DNA of 64,000 nt from Abelmoschus esculentus (taxonomy: Eukaryota > Streptophyta > Magnoliopsida > Malvales > Malvaceae). Of the stretch, positions 35,685-46,769 are shown in pieces. Location: the NCBI GenBank assembly GCA_035048815.1, contig JAUCBN010000025.1, forward strand, positions 15,152,501 to 15,216,500, given 5' to 3'. The notes beneath the pieces were generated by a model, which saw nothing but the letters and a program-made list of their open reading frames with translations, did not search any database and was not told the DNA's origin. A program made the position numbers and the translations under genes. How positions within the stretch are numbered: the stretch's first letter is position 1; every line of letters begins with the position of its first letter.

Positions 35685-36901
35685 ATAACAACCAGTAAAA
35701 AATATAATAATAATATAACAAGACGTACTATTAATTAATATAAAGTAATAAAAATATATAGTAATATAATATAATAATAATAATAATATAATAATAATAA
35801 TAAAACATGATGATAATAATTTTAGAAACTCTCAGGGACTAAATCTGCAAAAATAGAAATTGTAATGGTTAGAATGGTTAAAATATGGACTGAAATTGAA
35901 GAAAATATAAATTATAAGGCCAAATTTAGCAAAATAGTGATCGAAATTAAAAGCGATGCAAACCGAAAGCCAGAAGTGCGAACACGCTAAAAGCATAGGG
36001 ACTGCAGGTGCAATTTGCCCCTTATTCCGGGTAACAGGCGGGTTCGGGTCTGGATCCGGGCCTGCTCCACGGGTTATTAAGCCAAAACGACGTCGTTTTG
36101 TGTCATAAGATCAGACACCAAAACGACGTCGTTTGGTGGTCTCCTTTTATACCCAAAATTAAAACATATTTTTATTTGTTTTCTCCTCCACAAGGAAGCC
36201 AAAACAAAGCTGATGAAGGCTCTCTGGAGATTTGGAGCTCCGGCCGTCTCCCTCGGCGGACCACCGCTCGCCGGCGGTGGCGACCACCGTACGCGGTGGT
36301 CGGAAGTGAGAAAGGTGACCACTTTCCGAAGCCTTTTAACGAGACGGATACGAATCTAGGCTCGGATTTTCAAGAAGATGTACGGATTCGTGTGGATCTG
36401 AAATATAAGATAAGTAACCGAAATTTTTTTTACCTTTCCTTGTTCGATTTGCTTCCGGTTTGCCTCGATTTCCTTTGATATTTTCGTTTATTTTTTTCGC
36501 TTCGAATTTCTTGTCTTTTTCGATTGATCTCCGATTTTTCAGTGTAAAAAAACCGATTACATTGTTTGATCTGGGTTTTATACCCATATTTTACAATAAA
36601 ATATGTAAAAAAATCTTTGCTTTTTCATCCTTTTCAGATCTGACTCGTTTTAATATTTTGCAGGTGAAGGGCGGTGGAGTCTGACATGGGCGATGGCCGG
36701 ACATGAGATCCAATAGAAGGGCGCGTGACCACCACGCGGTATTCAGACCGCCGCGCGTGGCGGCCACGCGCCAGATCTGTCAACACAAAGGGGCGGCGGC
36801 GACTGATGTTTCTTTGGCTAGGGTTTAGGTTTTGTTTAGGTTTAATTTGCTGTGGGCTGAGTGTAATTTTAATGTGGGCTCTAAGGGAATGAGTTATTAC
36901 A
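35289..36901 (-). repeat. 3' LTR of the Ogre-like element (1613 bp)
   Basis: On the minus strand it starts TGTAATAACTC and ends GGTGATTACG (normal end would be CA). It contains a long (TAA)n stretch around 35630-35690, longer than in the other LTR, and a minus-strand TATA box TATAAAAG at 36151-36144 with two ACGACGTCGT palindromes just downstream. ORFs inside are not conserved coding. Confidence 0.9.
36083..36137. promoter_or_regulatory. Two ACGACGTCGT palindromes next to the LTR TATA box
   Basis: CAAAACGACGTCGTTTTG at 36083-36100 and CCAAAACGACGTCGTTTGG at 36118-36136, each almost perfectly self-complementary with an ACGT core. In element orientation they lie 8-70 bp downstream of TATAAAAG, near the expected transcription start. 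In the other LTR the first palindrome has one G-to-A change. Confidence 0.6.
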
Positions 36902-37004
36902 GCTGCCCCTCTTTGCTCATTGTTGTGTAACGATAATAGAGCAAAGATAAAGAATAACCCATTTCATCTGGTATGATTTCAGGGTTTATCTTTGGAATGG
37001 TGAG

Positions 37005-37085
37005 GGTTCTTTTGGTAAGGTTATGGTTCATTTTGGTAAGGTTATAGTTCTTTTTGGTAAGATTGGGGTTCTTTTGGTGAAATTG
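37005..37085. repeat. Tandem array A: four ~21-bp units
   Basis: Units of the form GGTTCTTTTGGTAAGGTTAT, repeated four times with a few substitutions, near the 3' end of the Ogre-like element. Confidence 0.8.
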
Positions 37086-37560
37086 AAATTCTTCTTGGCC
37101 ACCGCTTCTTCTGTTAGAGCTTTGACTTGATCTACCCCACCACCTTTGTCAACAAAACTTCAAAACTGACAATCTGTTGGAGAAGACGATCTGAACTTGA
37201 CTCGTTGTAGGAGACAAAATATACTTGTTCTGCATTGACACTGATGGTGTTGCCATCTTCAAGGAAAACTTGAACTTAGTTGCAATGTTGATGGAGTTGC
37301 GAGGTCTATAAATCTTGATCCATCTATAGCACTGACGAAAGATAGAGCATAACATTTGATACAGCTACAACACCGCCGAGAAGATGGTTTCTGACGTCTA
37401 ATCCAGTTGTGGTGCCAGTATCTGATCCAACTGCAGAATTCATGGGGAGGCAACATCTTTCACTCTGAGGATTCTGATATTATATTTGATTGCATCATCA
37501 ACGAGGAGATGAGTTTTTACATTTGATTCTGTTGTAACGTTGAAGAAGCAGTGATCTTGG

Positions 37561-38100
37561 TTCAATTGCATTTTTCCCAAATGCACAGGGACTAACGGAT
37601 TTGGTTTGCCTTTACCGGTAGCCGTTTGCTCCGGGCTAGTTGTACCATTACCCTGGATACAATCAGTTGGTACCAATTATGACATTGGATTCTTTTAATG
37701 TTCTAATCCCTCGACCATTCGCGAGAATGGATTTCGATGGACGTTTGAATGGTCCCTATTAATACATTTTTCCCAAATGCACAGGGATTAACGGATTTGA
37801 TTCGCCTTTACCGGTAGCCGTTTGCTCCGGGCTAGTTGTACCATTTCTTGGGTACAATCAGCTGGTACCAAGGATTCAAATCCTTGACCATTCGTGAAAA
37901 TGGATTTCAATGGACGTTCGAATGGTCCTTATCAATGCATTTTCCCCAAATGCACAGGGATCAACGGATTTGTTTTGCCTTTACCGGTAGCCGTTTGCTC
38001 CGGGCTAGTTGTACCATTATCCTGGGTACAATCAGTTGAAACTAGGGACTTAAATCATTGACCATTCGTGAGAATGGATTTCAATGGGCGTTTGGATTGC
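37561..38100. repeat. Tandem array B: three units of about 175-195 bp
   Basis: Each unit carries CCCAAATGCACAGGG (starting near 37576, 37772 and 37945), then CCTTTACCGGTAGCCGTTTG, a 'ggtacaatcag' phrase and 'gaccattcg.gagaatgg'. Confidence 0.85.
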
Positions 38101-38361
38101 CCCTTGTTTCATTTTTTTCTCCCTTATCTGTTCATACAAAAACATGTTAGGCATAATAGCTCTTTCCATCTTGCTATCTTCAACATCTGTATCCTCCAAT
38201 AGGGCATATCGGCATAACCTGCAACTTTACCTACATCTTCGGATTAGTCAGCTATTTTTTATCAAACGAATTATTTTTTAGGATATTTTATAAGGAAAAC
38301 TTAATGCGTAAAACGAAATAATTTAACGGATAACATGATATAGTATCACCGATAAAGACTT

Positions 38362-39019
38362 GATCTGCACTACATCTGAGGAAGTGGTAAGATATTTATG
38401 AAATACGGATCCGCACGACATTTGAGGAAGTGACTAGATCTTCGTGAATAACTGATCTACACAACGTCTAAGGAAGTGGTTTGATCTTCGTGAAAATTGA
38501 TCTACACGACATCTGAGGAAGTGGCTTGATCTTCGTGAATAAATGATCTACACAACATCTGAGGAAGTAGTTTGATCTTCGTGAATAAATGATCTACACA
38601 ACATCTGAGGAAGTGGTGGATCTTCATGGAAATTGATCTACACGACATCTGAAGAAGTGGTGGATCTTCGTGGAAATTGATCTACACGACATCTGAGGAC
38701 GTGGTGGATCTTCGTGGAAAGTGATCTACACAACATCTGAGGACGTGGTGGATCTTCGTGAAAAGTGATATACACGACATCTGGGGACGTGGTGGATCCT
38801 TGTGGAAAGTGATCTACACGACATCTGAGGACGTGGTGGATCTTCGTGGAAAGTGATCTACACGACATCTGGGGACGTGGTGGATCTTTGTGAAAATTGA
38901 TCTACACGACATCTGGGGACGTGGTGGATCTTCGTGGAAAGTGATCTGCACGACATCTGGGGACGTGGTGGATCTTTGTGGAAAATGATCTACACGACAT
39001 CTGGGGACGTGGTGGATCT
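38362..39019. repeat. Tandem array C: minisatellite of 15 units, 44-46 bp
   Basis: The consensus contains GATCTACACGACATCTG, then AGGACGTGGTGGATCTTCG and TGGAAAGT. The first five units are 45-46 bp and more diverged; the later ones are 44 bp and nearly identical, a pattern of recent expansion from one side. Many units contain CACGAC and ACGTGG. Confidence 0.92.
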
Positions 39020-39280
39020 TGCTGACGAAGTTGTTGTGTTCGTCTATTCCCTCGTGTATTGAAAGAGGAGTGAATTCTGCATCACTATTACAAACAGATT
39101 CAGAATGTTATGGTTAGCATGCGTTGCATGATTCTAATCCTAACATGTCTGATGTATGCATGCATGATCCTAGCATGAAATGCAAAGTGCATATGTTAAT
39201 GATTTTGATTGGCTCAATCAGCTGGCCTAGTTGTCTGTTGGAATTCTGTTTCCATAGTTGTGCATTTCTTCTTCTTCAGG

Positions 39281-39610
39281 CAATATGTCTGACCCCCTTC
39301 TATTTATGGAATGGATGTTTTCTTTTTTGAGGTGTGTTCTTGGCGAAAACCTTTTTTCTGAATTGAGATTGCTCTCAGTCCCTGTACTTTAGGAATGTTT
39401 CTGGAGCAATATAGACACAATTATTAGTTGATTGGCAAAAGCCCAAGCAAATATATCTGACCCCAATGTGATTGTGGAATAGCTATTTTCCTTTTGGTGT
39501 TTTCTTAGCGAAAATCCTTTTCTGGATGGAGATTGCTCTCAGTCCCTGTATTTTTAGGAATGTTTCTGGAGCAATTCAGATAAAATTGTCAACTGATTGA
39601 CGAAGCCCAA
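39281..39610. repeat. Tandem array D: two units of 164-168 bp
   Basis: Both units run from TCTGACCCC through 'gcgaaaa.ccttttctg', GATTGCTCTCAGTCCCTGTA and TTCTGGAGCAAT to 'gcccaag'. Confidence 0.82.
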
Positions 39611-39773
39611 GTAGCAAATATTGATAGCTACTCAGATAATTTGGTAAGATATGGTGCCCCACTCTCTTGTATTTTGAAGGCTTTTAAGTGAAAGTTCTCC
39701 TTGTACCATGGAGCTTTTGCTTTCTTATTTTGATCTTGGCAAAACCCATAAAGAATAGATTTTTCACTTGTAC

Positions 39774-40076
39774 GGGTAATATAACGTTTATCCCCTATAT
39801 TAGGGAAAAAGAGGTTCCCCAGTAAAAGTTCAAATTGATATGAAGCGAAGGATGACTTCTCATGCCTCCTTCCTGTGATTAGGAGAAAAAATTTAACTTC
39901 AACGAGTAATATAGCATTTATCCCCTATATTAGGGAAAAAGAGTCTGCTCAGAAGAAGTTCGGGTTGATATGAAGCGAAGGATGGCTTCTCATATCCCTT
40001 CCTGTGATAAGGAAAAATATTTTTTTGACTTCTGCGGGTAATTTTACGTTTATCCCCTATATTAGGGAAAAACAAG
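39774..40076. repeat. Tandem array E: three units of about 130 bp
   Basis: Each unit holds TTTATCCCCTATATTAGGGA (39787, 39917, 40049); the first two also have TTGATATGAAGCGAAGGATG and 'cttcctgtgat'. Confidence 0.85.
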
Positions 40077-40970
40077 GTTGGCCCGATAGCAGTTATAGCC
40101 GATGTTCTGTAAGTTTGTACGACAAACGGTAGCTTTTTGTGCCAATTTTTGTAGGTCTCTACCGTTTCTCCATTGTTCTTCTTAGTAGCCTTATTAAGCG
40201 GCTTCCACTGCCTCGTTCATCTATTGACAATTTATGTTGGATTTGTGATGTCCTATGTTGAATTGTTTATGCACTTCTGATGCGGTTTTATTGTTCAAGT
40301 TCAGCGCATTATCAACTAAGATGCTTTTTGATGCTCCACATAGAGTATGGCCAAGAAGAAGTCATCATATGCAGAGATGATAGAAGAACATGAATTTTAT
40401 CAGTATTCATGTTGCATTTGTGGCATTTTTTAGCATGATCTATGCTATCTCTTTTCATTCTGAGCTTGTAGTACCCCAAATCTCATGATCAGCCTACCAA
40501 TGTGAATATGTTGGTATGAATTCAACATTCAGCAAACACTTTCGTAGACTTTTCGGGAATCATTTTCGCTTTAGCGGCATTTATGTATCGTGGCACCGCC
40601 TTATCTTTTCTTTTTCGTGCGTATCACATCCTTATCTAGGATGCGATCACTTGAGTTTCTGTAACATTTCCAGTGACATTTTTTCAGGTACTCACAGCTT
40701 GAATTCCTGTAATGCAAGCTTCATACCCTGTTATATTATCAATGCAATCAGAGTTGAACTTATTGATGAAATGGTTGCAATCATCTTCTGGGGATACTAG
40801 CATTGCCCCCAATACATTGTGCCTGTGGACTTGAAGTCGTCGTCAGAGTTCAGATCTCGTGTTTCATCATTTATAGCCTCTTTTTGCTGCCGGTGAAACT
40901 CAACAACTTTTCGGATGCGACTTCGAATGTACATCAAGCAGGATTCGGCTTCAGTGGAAACTTTCTTAGT

Positions 40971-41054
40971 TTCAATCATGTCGAGGAATAAAGTAACCAT
41001 GGCTCGCTGATATGTTGCCCCCAACATTTTTAGTAAAAAGGGCACTAACTTATA
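40971..41054 (-). pseudogene. Gypsy reverse transcriptase remnant in the Ogre-like element
   Basis: The minus strand reads YKLVPFLLKMLGATYQRAMV and continues TLFLDMIE, matching the RT block normally written PFGLKNAGATYQRAM...; the flanking RT, including the YVDD site, is absent. It sits in a 93-codon ORF (41078-40797) whose remainder is unrelated. Confidence 0.7.
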
Positions 41055-41572
41055 GTGAAAGGTTCCTTCATACATCAAACCTTAATTGCAGTCTTCTTTT
41101 TTTGGGAAGCGTGTGTACCATGATATTTGTGCTTAGTCCAGGCATGTACTCTCCGCCTGTTTTTCTTTTATCAGCCTTAGTAACTCAAAAGACGAATCAT
41201 AGTCTTGATCACTTCTAGAATCGGACAACTTCCCGAGACATATTTCTTTCTCGATGATGAATCTTGGATCAATTTTGACATCATTTGATATGTCAATATC
41301 TGAGAACTTGGACGATTGTTTGCCTCTGAAAGTTCATCATTTGTTTGACATTTGTGTTTAAAAAAAAAACAAGAATGCTTGTCATATGTAGCACAAAAAA
41401 AGTTCTCTTTCATTATCGTAGGATGACAAACTTAGGCCTTTTTACAAAAAGTTTCTCAGGCCAAAGTGACAAGAGCATTCTTCTGTACATAACTTAGAAA
41501 AGTTCCAAAACAGTGGGAAATTCATTAACAGTCTGATTGTCAAAACAGCTGTAAGGTGATTGAGTCCCTCGG

Positions 41573-42922
41573 TCAAGGATTCACGGTCGTATTAGATCCA
41601 GCAAAGTCTTCGAATCGTACGACTCCTATGTTGATGAACTTCTCGACAAGCTTTTTAAAACCGATGCAATTTTCAATGGAATGCCCCACGACTCCGGCAT
41701 GGTACTCGCATTGGGCGTTGGGATCGTACCACTTGGGATATGGCGGTTGTATGGGATTCGTGTAGAACGGCGATACCACATGTGCATTGTACAAATTTTG
41801 GTACAATTCGCCATAAGATATCGGAATGTGCGTGAAGTTATGTGTATTTGAGGCTGAGACTTTTTCTTGCCCCATTGTCAGCGACTTTGAATAGCCGATA
41901 TTATGGACGTTGGTACCATCAACCTCATCATCTTCGAGTCTTCCACTTTGAATAGCGTTTTCAATCATCTCCCCATTCATTATGATGTCTGAAAAGTCCT
42001 TTGTGACGCCTCCCAAGATTCGACCAAGGAAAGGCTTGTCTAACGTTCCCACAAAAAGTGTTATCGTTTCCTTTTCTGATAACGGAGGTTGCACCTGGGA
42101 AGCAACATCCCTCCAGCGCTGAGCATATTGTCTAAAGCTCTCATCATGTCTTTTTTGCATATTTTGTAGAGTAACCCTATCAGGGGTTATGTCGATGACG
42201 TGACTGAATTGCCTGACGAAGGCTTGGGCTAGGTCATTCCATGAATTTATCTTGGAACGACTCAATTGGTTGTACCATCTGGCTGTTGATCCAGTCAGAC
42301 TATCTTGGAAACAATGTATCAATAACGGATCATTGTTGATATAGCCTGTCATCCTTCTGACGTACATGGTGAGATGAGCTTCTGGGCAGGTAGTCCCATT
42401 ATATTTTTCAAACTCTAGCGTCTTGAACTTCGGTGGCAGCACTAGATCTGGGACTAGACTTAAGTCTCTTGCTTCTATTTCCGGGAACTAGTCGATGTTT
42501 TCCATGGCTTTGAACTTTTCCTCAAGTTGTTTGCATCGGTCTTCGAGCTTCTTACATAACTCAACCTTTGACTTATCTATTTCGTCAAAATATGGTACCA
42601 TACATTCCTTGGGGTTGCGAATTACCAGACTTCCTGGGAGTGAGGACTCGGCTTGATCGTTACGTACTTTGGGAGCATCAACTGACATTTGGGTTTGAAG
42701 AAGATTTCCTGAGTCATTCTCCATCGCGCTTGGGTCAATAACCATTCCTTTCTGTTTTTCTGGATCTTTGCCTGCCAATAAATTGGATATCTTTCTGAAT
42801 AGATCATTTTGTGACTGCGAGATATGAGCGCGAATATCCAGCTGCGCTTTTTCCAATCTATTCTCAAGGTCCCTCTTGATATCTTCGTGAGCTTGCTCTA
42901 TCTTGGCTAATCTTGCGTCCAT
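41573..42922 (-). CDS. Ogre/Tat-type Gag (one internal stop)
   Basis: The frame starts at MDARLAKIEQAHEDIKRDLE (42922), an N-terminal coiled coil, and runs to KAMENID where a TAG stop at 42488-42490 interrupts it. The same frame continues FPEIEARDLSLVPDLVLPPKF and the retrotrans_gag domain: GTTCPEAHLTMYVRRMTGYI, DPLLIHCFQDSLTGSTARWY, FRQYAQRWRDVASQVQPPL, FSDIIMNGEMIENAI. It then reaches a C-terminal part with PPYPKWYDPNAQCEYHAGV (zinc-knuckle-like CEYH) and ends at 41573. It is about 450 codons with a single nonsense change, far better preserved than pol. Confidence 0.85.
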
Positions 42923-44169
42923 TCCTTTAGTTCTGCTTTTGGCGAGATGAGGATATTGTTGCTTAGAAAGACTGCAACGAAAATGCCCCTCTGATGTTAG
43001 GATTATGGTGGATATGATGCTAGATGATATGCTTGGTGCAGCTAAAATGATGTCATGTATATGCAAAGTGGTATAAAATTTTATAAAAATGGTGTTGACT
43101 AAGTGCAACTTTGAAAAGGAAGCTCGAGTTAGAACGAATCTTTCTCTACATAAAGTGGGTCTTGTTCAGCCTTCATCTTCGAAATCTTAATTTTCTGGGG
43201 AAACAATGTCGGCTTCTTGCCCCAAATGAAAAAATTTGGTTCGAATATCTAGATCCGTAGATATTCGACCATTTTCTCAGACTGGCTTTAAAACTTCGAT
43301 CATGGTGCAATCTTAATCTTGAGTCTGGTCAAGGTGGGCCTTCCATCATTGTTGGCACAAACTATCTCGAGCTATGTTCTCTTGATGTCACTAGTGGAAC
43401 CCATTCCGGTGCCCTTTACCTTATCGAGAAAGTGATTCTATATGGCTGATCCTTTTTTACCATTGTACTTGTATCAACACCTTTTATTTTTTATTAAAAT
43501 AAAAGCGTGAATGCAAAAAACGAGAAACTTGATAATACGAATATGCGATAATATGTATATCGATTTAGACAAAAATAAACGTGCATGCTTTATGATGCAT
43601 GAATGTGAACATGACAGTTATATTGTGAAAATAAATAACGAGAAATAAATAACAGAAAATAAAGGGCATAAATAAATATAAACCCCCCGCTCGCTCTTTT
43701 TCTAAAAAAAGAAAAACTTATAGGGTGACCCTCTAAATGGGCAGAGGTCCGGCATGACGGCTCTAAAGGCGGGCTTCTAGGGCTCACTACATGCGGTGTG
43801 GTTCTAGAAGGTACCCGAACGAAAATTATTATCCTACTAAGGATAATAAACTCGATTCAGGGGGATACATTTCTCTAAGTCTATGCGGAGACGTAGATCT
43901 CACGAAGACAAAGGGAAAATATCCCGAAAGCAATTCACCATCCTACACGGAGGCGTAACCTCACGAAGGAGTGGTTTCATGCTCCCACTTAATTTGGACG
44001 GAACCCGGGTTGGGGGTTAATGAAATGAAGGACCTAAAAAAGATTTAAAAAAATGTTAGTAAAATATTTTAAATAAAATAAACGAGATCACAAAATTAAA
44101 ATAAATCGAATTTATATTTTCGATCATTAAATAAAATGTAACCGATTTTACGGCTCGACTCGCAAAAAA

Positions 44170-44188
44170 GTCCCCAGCGGAGTCGCCA
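44170..44188 (-). other. Primer-binding site of the Ogre-like element
   Basis: Minus strand TGGCGACTCCGCTGGGGAC, starting with TGG (pairs with tRNA CCA) 2 bp inside the 5' LTR. The tRNA identity was not determined. Confidence 0.75.
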
Positions 44189-44190
44189 GC

Positions 44191-45810
44191 TGTAATCACC
44201 GGAATTCGTCCGGGGAGTCGCCACCAATCGTTTTTTAACGGTGCGATTGGAACACCAAATTGGGCCTGCGAAACCAGAGTTGGATCCGGGAGTCTGTTAC
44301 GTGTAGGGAAGGGCGAGCACCCCTACAACGCCCGAAATCGGCACCTATCGGTTACAAAGTATTTTATATGAACGAAAATATAAATTCCGTTTTAAATTTA
44401 ATGTGATCCCATATTTTAAAATTAAAATATAATAAAAATAACATAATAATATTATTAATAATTATAATAACCAAAACAATAGTACGTTATAAAGCTATAG
44501 TAGCTAAAATAATTATAATAATACTATTATTAAAACAATAATATTATAATAATAATAAAAATAATAATAATAATACATAACAACCAGTAAAAAATATAAT
44601 AATAATATAACAAGACGTACTATTAATTAATATAAAGTAATAAAAATATATAGTAATATAATATAATAATAATAAATATAATAATAATAATAAAACATGA
44701 TGATAATAATTTTAGAAACTCTCAGGGACTAAATCTGCAAAAATAGAAATTGTAATGGTTAGAATGGTTAAAATATGGACTGAAATTGAAGAAAATATAA
44801 ATTATAAGGCCAAATTTAACAAAATAGTGATCGAAATTAAAAGCGATGCAAACCGAAAGCCAGAAGTGCGAACACGCTAAAAGCATAGGGACTGCAGGTG
44901 CAATTTGCCCCTTATTCCGGGTAACAGGCGGGTTCGGGTCTGGATCCGGGCCTGCTCCACGGGTTATTAAGCCAAAACAACGTCGTTTTGTGTCATAAGA
45001 TCAGACACCAAAACGACGTCGTTTGGTGGTCTCTTTTTATACCCAAAATTAAAACATATTTTCATTTGTTTTCTCCTCCACAATGAAGCCAAAACAAAGC
45101 TGATGAAGGCTCTCTGGAGATTTGGAGCTCCGGCCGTCTCCCTCGGCGGACCACCACTCGCTGGCGGTGGCGGCCACCGTACGCGGTGGTCGGAAGTGAG
45201 AAAGGTGACCACTTTCCGAAGCCTTTTAACGAGACGGATACGAATCTAGGCTCGGATTTTCAAGAAGATGTACGGATTCGTGTGGATCTGAAATATAAGA
45301 TAAGTAACCGAAATTTTTTTTACCTTTCCTTGTTCGATTTGCTTCCGGTTTGCCTCGATTTCCTTTGATATTTTCGTTTATTCTTTTCGCTTCGAATTTC
45401 TTGTCTTTTTCGATTGATCTCCGATTTTTCGGTGTAAAAAAACCGATTACATTGTTTGATCTGGGTTTTATACCCATATTTTACAATAAAATATGTAAAA
45501 AAATCTCTGCTTTTTCATCCTTTTCAGATCTGACTCGTTTTAATATTTTGCAGGTGAAGGGCGGTGGAGTCTGACATGGGCAATGGAGTCTGACATGGGC
45601 GATGGCCGGACATGAGATCCAATAGAAGGGCGCGTGACCACCACGCGGTATTCAGACCGCCGCGCGTGGCGGCCACGCGCCAGATCTGTCAACACAAAGG
45701 GGCGGCGGCGGCTGATGTTTCTTTGGCTAGGGTTTAGGTTTTGTTTAGGTTTAATTTGCTGTGGGCTGAGTGTAATTTTAATGTGGGCTCTAAGGGAATG
45801 GGTTATTACA
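44191..45810 (-). repeat. 5' LTR of the Ogre-like element (1620 bp)
   Basis: It ends TGTAATCACCGG...GGGTTATTACA on the plus strand. It differs from the 3' LTR by a handful of substitutions, a shorter (TAA)n and an extra 19 bp (a duplicated 'caatggagtctgacatggg' phrase) near 45580. The sequence just outside is 'ccggctattgg'. Confidence 0.9.
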
Positions 45811-46517
45811 CCGGCTATTGGAACTAGTTGGAATTACTGCACATACATCACAAGTAACAAAATAAATCAAATGCACACATCCTGCAGGCTGCAAAGCATA
45901 TGTTCAAAGCTAACAGCTGAGGATTTTCAACTTCTAGCGTGTGAAGGCTTCTCAATGAGAGCAATAAAGACTCCTAGCCTAATCTTCCATTATCTCAGCA
46001 AAATCCAAACAATTCTTTAAAGAACCCATTCCTAAAACATTGGTAAGAATTCTGCTCATATAGTTATAGACAGTTAGATACTTTAAAGCATGGGAGAAAA
46101 ACTGGAGATACACTATACACAACTGTTACAGCTGAATCATTGGCAAGATATAAGACAAGTAGAAAAGCAAGGGTTAGCATGATTACAACAATCTCGTAAG
46201 TACAACTAAACTTTTATCCTAATTATCTCATGTACGTAAATCAGTAAAGTTTGCCGACCGAAGAACAAATAAAATAACAATAATAATAACCAGACCGTGA
46301 AGCATGAAGGTCATGACATGGAATCAAAACCAGGTTAAAACAGATACAAAATTTCAACGTTGTATTTGAAAGAGAGAATTAACGAAAAATAAAATACTGA
46401 AAAACGTAAATCATGCAAATATGCAATTAGGCATACCTAGAAGACGAAAGATTAGACGTCGAAGTGAAAATCGAAACGGAGGCCCAATCGTGCTTGGATC
46501 GAATCTGATACTCTCTC
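45811..46517. other. Flank of the Ogre-like insertion; possible minus-strand leader exon
   Basis: No coding. On the minus strand 46510 to about 46439 is GC-richer, contains no in-frame signal, and ends CTTCTAG|GTATGCC, a good splice donor. It could be the first, untranslated exon of a gene whose body lay to the left of the insertion, but no coding exon was found. Confidence 0.35.
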
Positions 46518-46769
46518 TGTTGGATGGTTAATAATTGTGTTAGTAGTTAGTTTGTTAAGAGTTCATTGTTAGTTAGTTGGAGTTGTTAGCTTAGTAAGTT
46601 GATACTAGTTTGGGTTATAAATACCTACTATTGTTGTTAACAAATGTACACAGAATTGTTTGATCAATGAAGTTTTCAGATTTTCTTTTATTCTCATAAA
46701 TTCAGTATCCTTACTTTCTTCTTCACTTTGTTCATTATCATCATTGATCGTCATGTGTACTTTCTCACA
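46518..46769 (+). mobile_element. Candidate copia solo LTR (252 bp)
   Basis: It starts TGTTGGATGG, ends TTTCTCACA, and is flanked by CTCTC and TTCTC (4 of 5 matching). It contains a 'gggttataaatac' TATA-like region typical of copia LTRs. No internal coding follows it. Confidence 0.5.

Larger units (their letters stand above)
35289..45810 (-). mobile_element. Ogre/Tat-like Ty3/gypsy element, gag-bearing and pol-depleted (10.5 kb)
   Basis: Two ~1.6 kb LTRs (35289-36901 and 44191-45810) in direct orientation are very similar (about 98% by eye outside microsatellites and one 19-bp duplication in the right copy). On the minus strand the right LTR is followed, after 2 bp, by a tRNA-type primer site (TGGCGACTCCGCTGGGGAC, 44188-44170); a polypurine tract (GCAAAGAGGGGCAGC, 36916-36902) precedes the left LTR. 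Gag lies at 42922-41573. Only a short RT remnant is seen at 41054-40971; protease, RNase H and integrase were not found. The region 37.0-40.1 kb is occupied by five tandem arrays. The outer 5-mers ATCCC and CCGGC do not match, and the left outer terminal base is C instead of T. Confidence 0.88.

Noticed and set aside
36098..36478. 126-codon ORF in the Ogre-like LTR and its 45-kb counterpart
   Set aside because: It runs against the element's sense direction and is not open over the same length in the other LTR.
38362..39019. Regular 44-bp repeat array resembling a CRISPR array
   Set aside because: The whole unit repeats, with no unique spacers between short conserved repeats, and it lies inside a plant retroelement. 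It is a minisatellite.
41556..41765. Plus-strand ORFs over the Ogre-like gag
   Set aside because: Antisense shadows of the gag frame, which has clear domain matches on the minus strand.
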